DNA of 7,261 nucleotides from Amphritea sp. (GTDB lineage: Bacteria; Pseudomonadota; Gammaproteobacteria; Pseudomonadales; Balneatricaceae): the NCBI GenBank assembly GCA_018067325.1, contig JAGPUU010000388.1, positions 1-7,261 on the forward strand. Reading direction: 5' to 3'. A program made the translations under genes and the position numbers. Shown here piece by piece: positions 1 through 6,314 of this stretch (its first letter is position 1; every line of letters starts with the position of its first letter). Under the pieces are notes generated by a model. The model was not told the origin of the DNA. It made no database searches and saw only the letters and a program-made list of their open reading frames with translations.

Positions 1-796
1 ATAAGAGCGCGCCTGAGAAGCCGTCGTGGATATACAGATCCAGCGCCAGGCTGCGCAGGTGGCGTTTGCTGCGATAATCCATTCGGTTATAGAAATCGAT
101 CAAAATGTTACGATTAGGATCGGTAACTGACGAGTCTGACATGGTTATATCCCGGATTACGCCGGAGATAATATATTGGACGTCTAGCTGGCGAGTATGA
201 TCAAGCACGGTGGTTAGGGCGCCCGCGCTGAGTTGGCGTGTCGGTGCAGTGGCTGCGGTTTGATGCATATTGAGCATGCCGGCGTTGAGCGCTCGAAGAT
301 TACTCTTTTGATTGATCTGGTTGCTGAGAATATGGCTCAACTCTGTTTGTATGTTACTGAGATTGCCAAGATTAGCTTGCTGCGGGTAGAGCAGAGGAAA
401 GGCCGTTATTGCTACGGACTTCTGGTATCCGTGGCCGGAGACCCCTGCCGGGCAGCCTTTCTCGAAATCGACGTTGGCGCGCACTTTAACCCATAGCATG
501 CGGCCCTGAATCTTTTCGTCTAGTACCTCTATATTGCTTACCATACCCAGGGTACTGACCTGCATATTATCAATACTCAAGACACCCTGTTCGATCGTCT
601 GGGTGCTGCTGACAATTGCACTGGCCTGAAGAGAGGCTTGTTGAGTGGCGTTTTTAATCGCGGCCTGGCGAGCAGAATCGATATCTTTATTAAATATCAG
701 TGCTCGGCCCTCTGCTTCCATAGTGACAGCGTGCAGTGACAGGCTAATAAAACTGATGAGTAAGGCAGCGAGAATACGTAGCATAGGACTAAACAT
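1..796 (-). CDS. flgT: Flagellar assembly protein FlgT, 3' end outside the window
   Basis: I translated this frame by hand: it is open for 265 codons and leaves the window at base 1. The protein starts MFSPMLRILAALLISF, a hydrophobic signal peptide ending near LSLHA (cleavage after about residue 23), so export to the periplasm is expected. The mature part begins VTMEAEGRA and is followed by a region rich in DSARQAAIKNATQQA, as in the N-terminal domain of Vibrio FlgT. In Vibrio, FlgT forms the H ring around the flagellar basal body and is needed for the T ring and for secure anchoring; that role is family knowledge. The gene diverges from flgO and flgP, whose products belong to the same ring, which supports the call. 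An in-frame TAA two codons upstream limits the start to ATG 796 or ATG 784; neither has a clear ribosome binding site. About two thirds of a typical FlgT is present. Confidence 0.85.
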   Translation of the reverse strand, partial: MFSPMLRILAALLISFISLSLHAVTMEAEGRALIFNKDIDSARQAAIKNATQQASLQASAIVSSTQTIEQGVLSIDNMQVSTLGMVSNIEVLDEKIQGRMLWVKVRANVDFEKGCPAGVSGHGYQKSVAITAFPLLYPQQANLGNLSNIQTELSHILSNQINQKSNLRALNAGMLNMHQTAATAPTRQLSAGALTTVLDHTRQLDVQYIISGVIRDITMSDSSVTDPNRNILIDFYNRMDYRSKRHLRSLALDLYIHDGFSGALL

Positions 797-816
797 AACT
801 TATGGTTGACCGATAA
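790..816 (+). promoter_or_regulatory. Sigma-28 (FliA) type promoter for flgOP
   Basis: TAAA at 790-793 is followed by exactly 15 bases and then ACCGATAA at 809-816. The known FliA consensus is TAAA-N15-GCCGATAA, so the -10 box matches at 7 of 8 positions with ideal spacing. Transcription would begin near 823 and leave a leader of about 100 bases before flgO. The -35 box lies inside the 5' end of flgT on the opposite strand if flgT starts at 796. Placement directly upstream of two flagellar lipoprotein genes makes late flagellar-class expression likely; this is inference from sequence. Confidence 0.75.
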
Positions 817-856
817 TGCTCTAAGGTATGCAAATTATTGACTTGATGCAATACAG

Positions 857-877
857 CAGGCGCTGTTTAAGTGCCTG
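857..877 (+). promoter_or_regulatory. Inverted repeat in the flgO leader
   Basis: CAGGCGC at 857-863 and GTGCCTG at 871-877 form a 7-pair stem around a 7-base loop (TGTTTAA). One pair is G-U in plus-strand RNA and would be a C-A mismatch in minus-strand RNA, so an RNA hairpin would favour the flgO transcript. It could equally be a near-symmetric operator for a flagellar regulator lying between the divergent genes. No function can be assigned from sequence. Confidence 0.45.
862..875 (-). promoter_or_regulatory. Possible sigma-54 promoter core for flgT
   Basis: On the minus strand the core reads GGCAC, five bases, then CAGC. This gives the GG-N10-GC spacing of sigma-54 promoters with a good -24 box (AGGCAC against TGGCAC) but a poor -12 box (CAGC against TTGC). 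The start site would fall near 850, about 54 bases before the flgT start. Polar flagellar middle genes in Vibrio are often sigma-54/FlrC dependent. The element coincides with the inverted repeat at 857-877, so the match could be incidental. Confidence 0.3.
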
Positions 878-924
878 ATTTATGTTAGTTTAAACGGATA
901 TTTAATTCTGGGTGTCTGGTGTTG

Positions 925-1626
925 ATGAGATATTCTTTACTGCTTGTTCCAATCCTGTTGTCTGGATGTATGCTGAAAGAGCCTATTCCGGTGACGGTGC
1001 AAAGTGTTGATCCACAGGTGGTTGAGCAGATGCGTGAAGCTGAAGCGGCCAATCTGGAAGCCCGGCGTGAGCTGACTAAACATGAGGTTAGTGTTGTTGG
1101 TAATCAGTCATCTGGCGCTGATCCGCTGAGTGAAGCGGTGGCGCAGATGGCGTTGCAACTCAATGTGGGCCTGACCGAGAATCGGGTTAAGCGGCTACCG
1201 ATCGCCATACTTCCCTTTGTTCAGCTTGGCACTAAAGCGTCCGGTTCGCCTACCGGAGAGCGGTTGAGTGAGAACTTTATTTTTCAGTTGCAGCAGCATG
1301 GTTATAACCTGATAGATTTCCGGGCGGTGAGTTTGAATACCTCAGCTAAAGACCCGCTGTCTACGGCAAACCTTTCTGCACTGCATAACCGCTACCGTAT
1401 TCATTTTGTCCTGACCGGTACTTATAGTCAGCATCCGGATGGCATTATTATCAATGCCCGGGTGCTGGATACGACGACCCGACAAATTCTGGCTGCATCC
1501 CAAACAAACCTGCCTTCAGTTCGATTAGAGGGTGCTTTGCCGGGTTATGATCCGATTAAAGCGATGGATGATGGCATGATTATTGAAAATGGCACCCGTC
1601 GGAAGGCCACAGAGGGTATGCAATGA
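925..1626 (+). CDS. flgO: Flagellar outer-membrane lipoprotein FlgO
   Basis: The product is a lipoprotein of about 233 residues. From ATG 925 it begins MRYSLLLVPILLSGC, a short signal peptide with lipobox LSGC and acylated Cys15; Met at +2 after Cys favours outer-membrane sorting. The body matches a FlgO domain: LPIAILPFVQLGT, then GERLSENFIFQLQQHG, then a stretch around FVLTGTY and INARVLDTTT, reading as an alternating alpha/beta fold. In Vibrio cholerae FlgO is an outer-membrane lipoprotein needed for full motility and flagellar stability. The in-frame GTG at 919 and TTG at 922 are alternative starts; GGTG at 911-914 is the only ribosome-binding-like sequence and could serve either. I prefer the ATG because the signal peptide is complete from it. 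The stop overlaps the flgP start by four bases (ATGA), so the two are translationally coupled. Confidence 0.85.
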   Translation: MRYSLLLVPILLSGCMLKEPIPVTVQSVDPQVVEQMREAEAANLEARRELTKHEVSVVGNQSSGADPLSEAVAQMALQLNVGLTENRVKRLPIAILPFVQLGTKASGSPTGERLSENFIFQLQQHGYNLIDFRAVSLNTSAKDPLSTANLSALHNRYRIHFVLTGTYSQHPDGIIINARVLDTTTRQILAASQTNLPSVRLEGALPGYDPIKAMDDGMIIENGTRRKATEGMQ

Positions 1627-2105
1627 TCTTGAAGTCTGTTTTAAAGAGGTTGTTTCAGGGTGCTTTGGTGCTGATGCTGGCGATCTCTCTGGGGGGCTGT
1701 GAAACCTTTGTTGAATCGACAAAGGATATTGTTTCCGCCCTGCCTGACCTTCCGCCTAGTGTTGATAATACGCCGGTGGAGCCCAACTGGGTGCAGGTGA
1801 CGGGATATGCGCCGATCAGCCTTCAGGCAGGCCAGACTGAACAGCATAAAGTGCTGATGGCGATGAAAGCCTCTAAGCTGGATGCCTATCGGGAACTGAC
1901 GGTGCTGGTGCATGGGCAATATCTGGCAGGAACAACCTCGGTTAAAGATATGCTGCTCCAGAATAATCAATTCCAGGGTGCGGTTGCTGGTATTGTCCGT
2001 GGTGCGCGGGTGGTGAAGAGCTATCCAATACAAACCGATGTTTATGCGACGATACTAGAGATCGACTTGAATCAGGTGCAGCGGGCCTGGCAGTCCAGCC
2101 AGTAA
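1623..2105 (+). CDS. flgP: Flagellar outer-membrane lipoprotein FlgP (LPP20-like)
   Basis: A 160-residue lipoprotein. The signal peptide runs MILKSVLKRLFQGALVLML to the lipobox LGGC with Cys26, and Glu at +2 fits outer-membrane retention. After a proline-rich linker (PDLPPSVDNTPVEPN, about residues 41-55), residues 56-155 form an LPP20-type domain with GYAPIS, AMKASKLDAYREL and a segment around GAVAGIVRGARVV. FlgP is known in Vibrio as a motility lipoprotein of the H ring, and its Campylobacter homologue builds the large basal disk. The start codon lies in the ATGA overlap with the flgO stop, so translation is probably coupled and flgOP is one operon. A terminator follows 22 bases after the stop, so flgM and flgN, which neighbour flgP in Vibrio, are not next in line here. 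Confidence 0.85.
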   Translation: MILKSVLKRLFQGALVLMLAISLGGCETFVESTKDIVSALPDLPPSVDNTPVEPNWVQVTGYAPISLQAGQTEQHKVLMAMKASKLDAYRELTVLVHGQYLAGTTSVKDMLLQNNQFQGAVAGIVRGARVVKSYPIQTDVYATILEIDLNQVQRAWQSSQ

Positions 2106-2119
2106 TCTCTTTTAGATTG

Positions 2120-2151
2120 AAAAAAAACGCAGGCTCAGCCTGCGTTTTTTT
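2120..2151. terminator. Rho-independent terminator after flgP, probably bidirectional
   Basis: CGCAGGC at 2128-2134 pairs perfectly with GCCTGCG at 2138-2144 around a TCA loop. A run of A precedes the stem (2120-2127) and a run of T follows it (2145-2151), so it can work on both strands. It sits between the convergent flgP and DUF1244 genes, ends flgOP on the plus strand and can stop the map-glnD-DUF1244 transcript on the minus strand. Confidence 0.92.
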
Positions 2152-2179
2152 ATGTGTCGAATGTACGGTATGTGGCGGC

Positions 2180-2476
2180 CTATTTTGGCTTCTGAGTCGC
2201 CTGAAAAGCGGCCAACTGCTCGGGTGTTGCCGACTGTTGATGCTGTTTTTTCCACTCTGAATATGGCATTCCATAGACTTGCTCGCAGGCCTCTTCGTAG
2301 CTTATCTCTACGCCCTGGTCGTCAGCTGAAGCTTTATACCATTTAGACAAGCAGTTGCGGCAGAAGCCGGCCAGGATCATCAGGTCTATGTTCTGCACAT
2401 CCTTTCGCTCATCCAGATGCGCTACTAATCGGCGGAAGGCTGCTGCTTCCAGTTCAGTTTGTGTTTGTTGATCCAT
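2180..2476 (-). CDS. DUF1244 family protein, function unknown
   Basis: A 98-residue soluble protein with no signal peptide or membrane segment. The central block with LDERKDVQNIDLMILAGFCR and then NCLSKWY is the hallmark of the DUF1244 family, small helical proteins found across proteobacteria. The two cysteines in FCRNC are spaced CxxC and sit in the conserved core, so metal binding or redox chemistry is conceivable but unproven. The second half (residues about 55-75, YEEACEQVYGMPYSEWKK) is also conserved, and the C-terminal tail is glutamine rich and probably disordered. AAAGGA lies six bases before the ATG, a good ribosome binding site. It lies 77 bases downstream of glnD in the same direction, with no obvious promoter between, so it may be the last gene of the map-glnD transcript. 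I recognise the family but know no function. Confidence 0.85.
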   Translation of the reverse strand: MDQQTQTELEAAAFRRLVAHLDERKDVQNIDLMILAGFCRNCLSKWYKASADDQGVEISYEEACEQVYGMPYSEWKKQHQQSATPEQLAAFQATQKPK

Positions 2477-2533
2477 GATCGGTCCTTTTCATCTAAACAG
2501 TGCTGATTTTCTTAGCTCGTTTCAGGGCTTGTT

Positions 2534-2552
2534 CCCGGACTTATTTTCCGGG
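2534..2552 (-). other. Hairpin directly after the glnD stop
   Basis: CCCGGA at 2534-2539 pairs perfectly with TCCGGG at 2547-2552 around a 7-base loop, immediately after the glnD stop codon at 2554-2556. In the minus-strand RNA it is followed by GAACAAG and not by a U tract, so it does not look like an intrinsic terminator. It may protect the glnD 3' end or mark a processing point before the DUF1244 gene. Confidence 0.45.
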
Positions 2553-2553
2553 A

Positions 2554-5244
2554 TTAGGCTGACTGGCTGTGTTCATCAAGCTGCTGGCAGATAGTCTGCT
2601 CTAGCTGCTCACAGAGTTCCGGGTCAGTGATAGGCTGCCCCTGATCATCGTTGATAAAGAAAAAGTCTTCTACGCGCTCGCCAATGCTGGTGATCTTTGC
2701 TTTACGCACAGAGATGCCAAAATCCACAAAGATGCCGCCAAGACGGGCCAGCAGGCCGGGCCGGTCGGGGGTGATCACTTCAAGTGTGGTTAACTGCGTT
2801 ACCGGATCGGTGCTTAGGCTGACCTGAGACGGATAGGCAAATAGTTTCATCTGGCGAGGAATTCTTCGCTGGATAATGGCAGGGAAATCATCAGGATCAT
2901 CCAGCTCTTCGATCAGGTGGATGCGGATCTTTTCCAGATAGTCGTCATCTTCCGGTAAAGGCAGGTTGTCTTCAGTCAATACGGTGTAGGTATTCAGGGC
3001 CTGATTATTATCTGCCACCATGATCTGTGCATCCTGGATGTTCAGATTCAGTTGGTCGAGAGCTGAAGCAGTTGCCGCAAACAGGTTGGGCAGATCTGGC
3101 ATGTAGATGAAAACTTCGGTAGCGCCTTCGTAAGCTCTGTAAGAAGTTTTACGTATCATTACCAGAGGTAGTGTTGAGTCACCGTGCTCGAGTATTGCCT
3201 GGGTTTGCCAGGCAATATGTTGAGGTTGTTCCCGCAGAAAGTATTCTTCGCCGAGCATATTCCAGAATTGAAGAACGTCAGATGGGCTGTGGCCTTTACG
3301 TTGCAGTATGGCTAAAGATTCATTTTGGATCTGATCAATCCGGTCATCTTTTTTAACTGGGTTTTCGAGTCCGCGACGCAGAGTGCGTTTGGTTTCGGTA
3401 TAGAGTTGGCGCATTAGGGTGGCACGCCAACTGTTCCAGAGACTGTGGTTGGTCGCGTTAATATCGGCCACGGTGAGAATGTATAAATAATCAAGATGGA
3501 TAATGTCACCAACATGCTCTGCAAAGTGGAGAATTACATCCGGGTCGGAGATGTCTTTGCGTTGTGCGGTCATGGACATCAGTAGGTGGTTTTTAACTAG
3601 CCACTGTACGAGGTGAGTGTCCCATTTTCCTAGGTGATGTCGCTGACAAAACTCGATGGCATCGGTTGCGCCGAGTTCTGAATGATCCCCCCCGCGTCCT
3701 TTGGCTATATCGTGGTATAGGCCTGCGATGTAGATAAGCTCAAGTTTGGGTAGCTGATTAACAACCCGGTGAGCGATAGGGAATTTTTCTCTTTGATCTT
3801 CATGCCGAAATAAACGGATATTCTGGATCACTTTGAGGGTGTGGGCATCAACCGTATATATATGAAAAAGATCATGCTGCATCTGGCCGATGATTCTGCC
3901 AAATTCAGGCAGGTAAAGGCCGAGGATGCCGTATCGATTCATCCGCTTGAGTTCGGTAGATACTCTTGCGTCCTGACGCAGGAGTTCCATGAATAGCGAT
4001 GTGTTGCGGATATCGTTACGGAAGTCGTCGTCGATTCGGTGTCGGTTGTTTCTGATGAGTCGAATTGTAGAGGCGCGCACTCCTTTGATCTGATCGTTCT
4101 GAGCCAGCAGAACGAACATCTCCAGCATTGCGAATGGTTGGTGCTCGAATACCGATTCATGGGATACCCGAATAAAACCATTGTGTAAATTGAAACGGTT
4201 ATTCAGTGGTTCAATAACCTGTTCCTCTTCGTGTCGCAGAATGACCTCATCAAAATACTGTAGCAGCATGCCGTTAAACTCAGACATCGCTTTGGCGACC
4301 CGGTAGTACTTGCTCATGAACTGTTCGACAGCTAAAGCACCGTTCTGGTCGGTATAGCCAAAAAACTCCGCCAGCGTCCGCTGATGATCGAATAGCAAAC
4401 GGTCTTCACGGCGGCTGCAAAGCATGTGCATCGCATAGCGCATACTCCAGAGGTAGAGTTCACCTTTGTTTAGTGTGTCCAGTTCCAATTCGGTTACGAA
4501 ACCGTGATCAACGAGGTCGCGGATATAGGTGGCGCCGAAGTGTCGCTTTGCAACCCAGCCGATGGTCTGCAGATCACGCAAGCCGCCGGGCGACGTTTTA
4601 AGGTTGGGTTCTAGGTTGTATTCAGTATCGTTGGTTTTATCGTGACGGCGACTTTGTTCTTCAACTTTTGCCATGAAGAATTCTTTATCGGTCCAGGCTC
4701 CTTCAGAGGTGACTTTCAGGTACATCTGAACATGCAGATCTTCATTGCCAACCAGGGGGCGAGATTCAATTAGATTGGTTGCAATTGTGATGTCGTTCAT
4801 AGCTTCTTTATAGCATTCTTCCAGGGTACGCACGCTGGAACCAATATCTAGATTGATATCCCAGAGTAAGGTCAGAAAACCGCTGATGCTTTCCTGTACT
4901 TCGGAGTCTTCGACATCATCCAGTAGGATAAGCAAGTCCACATCTGAGCGTGGGTGCAGTTCCCCGCGTCCATAACCGCCGACGGCAATCAGTGATATAT
5001 GTTGCTCTGATGGCCATTTAAACAGATTCCAGGCCTGGAGAAGAAGTTGGTCTACCAGCCAGGCTCGACCATAGACCAGCTTGCGAATATCTTCGCCGTC
5101 TTTGAAACGCTGATCCATGGTCTCTTGGGCAGACTTTAGTGCCTGCTTGAATACCGTTATAGGAGAGTTGGATTCCGCTAGATTAGCGGTAAAATCACGG
5201 GCTGAGAACAGTGTTTCGTCAGCAGCAAAAGCAGTATTCGACAT
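2554..5244 (-). CDS. glnD: Bifunctional PII uridylyltransferase / uridylyl-removing enzyme GlnD
   Basis: The product has 896 residues, close to the 890 of E. coli GlnD, and appears intact. GlnD is the cytoplasmic glutamine sensor: at low glutamine it adds UMP to PII proteins (GlnB, GlnK), and at high glutamine it removes it, setting the state of glutamine synthetase and NtrBC. Domains in order: a nucleotidyltransferase domain with GGYGRGELHPRSDVD at residues 89-103, whose Asp101 and Asp103 fit the metal-binding pair; a linking helical region; an HD hydrolase domain with the LYHDIAKG motif, His511-Asp512, and a following DHSELGA; and two C-terminal ACT domains at about 700-785 and 818-890, the second with ITPDRPGLLARLGGIF, where glutamine is sensed. 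The gene lies 24 bases after map, the order seen in E. coli, so co-transcription is likely. The ribosome binding site (GAGA) is weak, which suggests low expression. Confidence 0.97.
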   Translation of the reverse strand: MSNTAFAADETLFSARDFTANLAESNSPITVFKQALKSAQETMDQRFKDGEDIRKLVYGRAWLVDQLLLQAWNLFKWPSEQHISLIAVGGYGRGELHPRSDVDLLILLDDVEDSEVQESISGFLTLLWDINLDIGSSVRTLEECYKEAMNDITIATNLIESRPLVGNEDLHVQMYLKVTSEGAWTDKEFFMAKVEEQSRRHDKTNDTEYNLEPNLKTSPGGLRDLQTIGWVAKRHFGATYIRDLVDHGFVTELELDTLNKGELYLWSMRYAMHMLCSRREDRLLFDHQRTLAEFFGYTDQNGALAVEQFMSKYYRVAKAMSEFNGMLLQYFDEVILRHEEEQVIEPLNNRFNLHNGFIRVSHESVFEHQPFAMLEMFVLLAQNDQIKGVRASTIRLIRNNRHRIDDDFRNDIRNTSLFMELLRQDARVSTELKRMNRYGILGLYLPEFGRIIGQMQHDLFHIYTVDAHTLKVIQNIRLFRHEDQREKFPIAHRVVNQLPKLELIYIAGLYHDIAKGRGGDHSELGATDAIEFCQRHHLGKWDTHLVQWLVKNHLLMSMTAQRKDISDPDVILHFAEHVGDIIHLDYLYILTVADINATNHSLWNSWRATLMRQLYTETKRTLRRGLENPVKKDDRIDQIQNESLAILQRKGHSPSDVLQFWNMLGEEYFLREQPQHIAWQTQAILEHGDSTLPLVMIRKTSYRAYEGATEVFIYMPDLPNLFAATASALDQLNLNIQDAQIMVADNNQALNTYTVLTEDNLPLPEDDDYLEKIRIHLIEELDDPDDFPAIIQRRIPRQMKLFAYPSQVSLSTDPVTQLTTLEVITPDRPGLLARLGGIFVDFGISVRKAKITSIGERVEDFFFINDDQGQPITDPELCEQLEQTICQQLDEHSQSA

Positions 5245-5268
5245 CGAAGTTCTCGTTTGAAATCAAGC

Positions 5269-6039
5269 TTAGAAGTTTTCGTCCTTGCGTTTGGTCAATA
5301 CTTCACAGCCATCGGCCGTGACTAGCAGGGTGTGCTCCCATTGGGCTGAAAGTCGTTTGTCAGCGGTTTCAACTGTCCAGCCGTCTCGTTTTAGTAGTTT
5401 AACGTGTCGTTTTCCGGCGTTAATCATCGGCTCGATAGTAAAGCACATACCTTCTTGCAGTTCGAAGCCTGTCCCCGGCTTTCCGTAATGCACAACCTGT
5501 GGCTCTTCGTGGAAATCTTTGCCGATACCATGTCCACAATATTCCCGCACGACAGTGTAATGATTAGATTCGGCAAGGTGCTGAATAACATGACCTATGT
5601 CACCCAGTTGAGCGCCGGGTTTTACCAGTGCAATCCCTTTATAGAGGCACTCTAGGGTGATCTCACAGAGGCGTTGGGCGTGAGGGGCGGCATTGCCAAC
5701 GTAAAACATCTTGCTAGTGTCGCCATGGTAGCTATCTTTGATGACGGTAATATCGATATTAATGATATCGCCGTTTTTTAACTTTTTATCGTTAGGGATG
5801 CCGTGGCACACGACGTGGTTAACTGAAGTGCAGATCGATTTAGGAAACCCGTGATAGTCCAGTGGTGCTGGAATAGCATCCTGCTCATTGACGATATAAT
5901 CGTGACAGATCTTATTGATCTCTTCAGTGGTTACGCCGGGCTTTACAAAGGGTTCGATCATTTCTAATACTTCCGCGGCCAGACGGCCTGCGACGCGCAT
6001 TTTTTCGATCTCGTCCGGTGTTTTGATAGTGATGCTCAT
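5269..6039 (-). CDS. map: Type I methionine aminopeptidase
   Basis: The protein has 256 residues, near the 264 of E. coli Map, and removes the N-terminal methionine from nascent proteins in the cytoplasm. All five metal ligands of the family are in place: Asp96 (NIDITV), Asp107 (HGDTSK), His170 (GHGIGKDFHEEP), Glu203 (FTIEPM) and Glu235 (WEHTLL). His79 (VCHGIP) and His177 match the substrate-contacting histidines. I start the gene at ATG 6039 because MSITIKTPDEIEKMR aligns with the family N terminus and AAGGG lies about six bases upstream. The frame stays open to an ATG at 6108, but that would add 23 unconserved residues and lie upstream of the predicted transcription start. It heads the leftward unit with glnD and diverges from rpsB; map beside rpsB-tsf is a widely conserved arrangement in gammaproteobacteria. 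Confidence 0.97.
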   Translation of the reverse strand: MSITIKTPDEIEKMRVAGRLAAEVLEMIEPFVKPGVTTEEINKICHDYIVNEQDAIPAPLDYHGFPKSICTSVNHVVCHGIPNDKKLKNGDIINIDITVIKDSYHGDTSKMFYVGNAAPHAQRLCEITLECLYKGIALVKPGAQLGDIGHVIQHLAESNHYTVVREYCGHGIGKDFHEEPQVVHYGKPGTGFELQEGMCFTIEPMINAGKRHVKLLKRDGWTVETADKRLSAQWEHTLLVTADGCEVLTKRKDENF

Positions 6040-6089
6040 ATAAACCCTTATTAATGTAAGCCTTTGGGGCGTAAGAAGATAGTTGTGCG

Positions 6090-6118
6090 ATTGTAGCGAA
6101 TTAACCACCTAAGAACAA
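6090..6118 (-). promoter_or_regulatory. Sigma-70-type promoter for map-glnD
   Basis: On the minus strand TTGTTC (6113-6118) is followed by 17 bases and TACAAT (6090-6095), a 5 of 6 match to the -10 consensus. Transcription would start near 6083 and give a leader of about 44 bases before the map ATG at 6039. The -35 box is only a half match, so a moderate promoter is expected. Confidence 0.6.
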
Positions 6119-6149
6119 AAAAACGCTGTAAATAGATTATAATTCCTGC

Positions 6150-6178
6150 TTCAAAAGCGTTGGTTTTTATGGTATAAA
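6150..6178 (+). promoter_or_regulatory. Extended -10 promoter of rpsB-tsf with GC-rich discriminator
   Basis: TATAAA at 6173-6178 is preceded by TGG (6170-6172), which is an extended -10, and by TTCAAA at 6150-6155 with a 17-base spacer. The bases after the -10 box (GTCGCGC, 6179-6185) form a GC-rich discriminator like those of promoters shut down by ppGpp in the stringent response. E. coli rpsB is also known to use an extended -10 promoter. The start site should lie at about 6185-6188. Growth-rate and stringent control is inference from the discriminator. Confidence 0.8.
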
Positions 6179-6185
6179 GTCGCGC

Positions 6186-6314
6186 TCTAAATTTGTGTAA
6201 ACGAACGCAAGTTTTTAAATCCTCACATGTTACCGTCACATACCCTTGGGTGCCGCTTGCGGTTGGGGTATGGGGTGCATGGAAGCCTAACCCTAACTTT
6301 AGGAAAATAGTATA
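6186..6314 (+). ncRNA. Structured rpsB 5' leader, putative S2 autoregulatory element
   Basis: The leader of about 128 bases can fold. CATACCC (6239-6245) pairs with GGGTATG (6266-6272), and inside it GCCG/CGGT (6252-6255 and 6260-6263) closes a CTTG loop. CGCAAG at 6206-6211 is complementary to CTTGCG at 6256-6261, the loop region, giving a possible pseudoknot or alternative stem. Near the start codon CCTAA (6286-6290) can pair with TTAGG (6299-6303) and hide the ribosome binding site AGGA (6301-6304), while GGTTGGG (6261-6267) could instead pair with CCTAACC (6286-6292). In E. coli the rpsB leader is the target of repression by S2 itself and has conserved structure in gammaproteobacteria. 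The structure here was drawn by eye, so details are uncertain. Confidence 0.65.

Noticed and set aside
233..496. Plus-strand open frame of 87 codons
   Set aside because: It is antisense to the flgT frame, which shows a signal peptide and family-like sequence; the plus frame has no recognisable family and no good ribosome binding site.
838..843. TTGACT as a -35 box for a sigma-70 promoter of flgO
   Set aside because: The bases 16-18 positions downstream (around CGCTGT) do not resemble a -10 box.
888..895. Palindrome GTTTAAAC
   Set aside because: An 8-base palindrome in an AT-rich stretch is easily expected by chance and has no partner repeat.
1641..2033. Minus-strand open frame of 130 codons
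   Set aside because: It is fully antisense to flgP, histidine- and arginine-rich in the manner of a shadow frame.
6040..6108. Longer map start at ATG 6108
   Set aside because: It adds 23 residues absent from the family, lies upstream of the predicted map transcription start, and the ATG at 6039 has a good ribosome binding site.
6138..6143. Perfect TATAAT that could be a second rpsB promoter
   Set aside because: No acceptable -35 box at 16-18 bases upstream (ACAAAA at 17) and no extended -10; the promoter at 6150-6178 fits better. A minor start here is not excluded.
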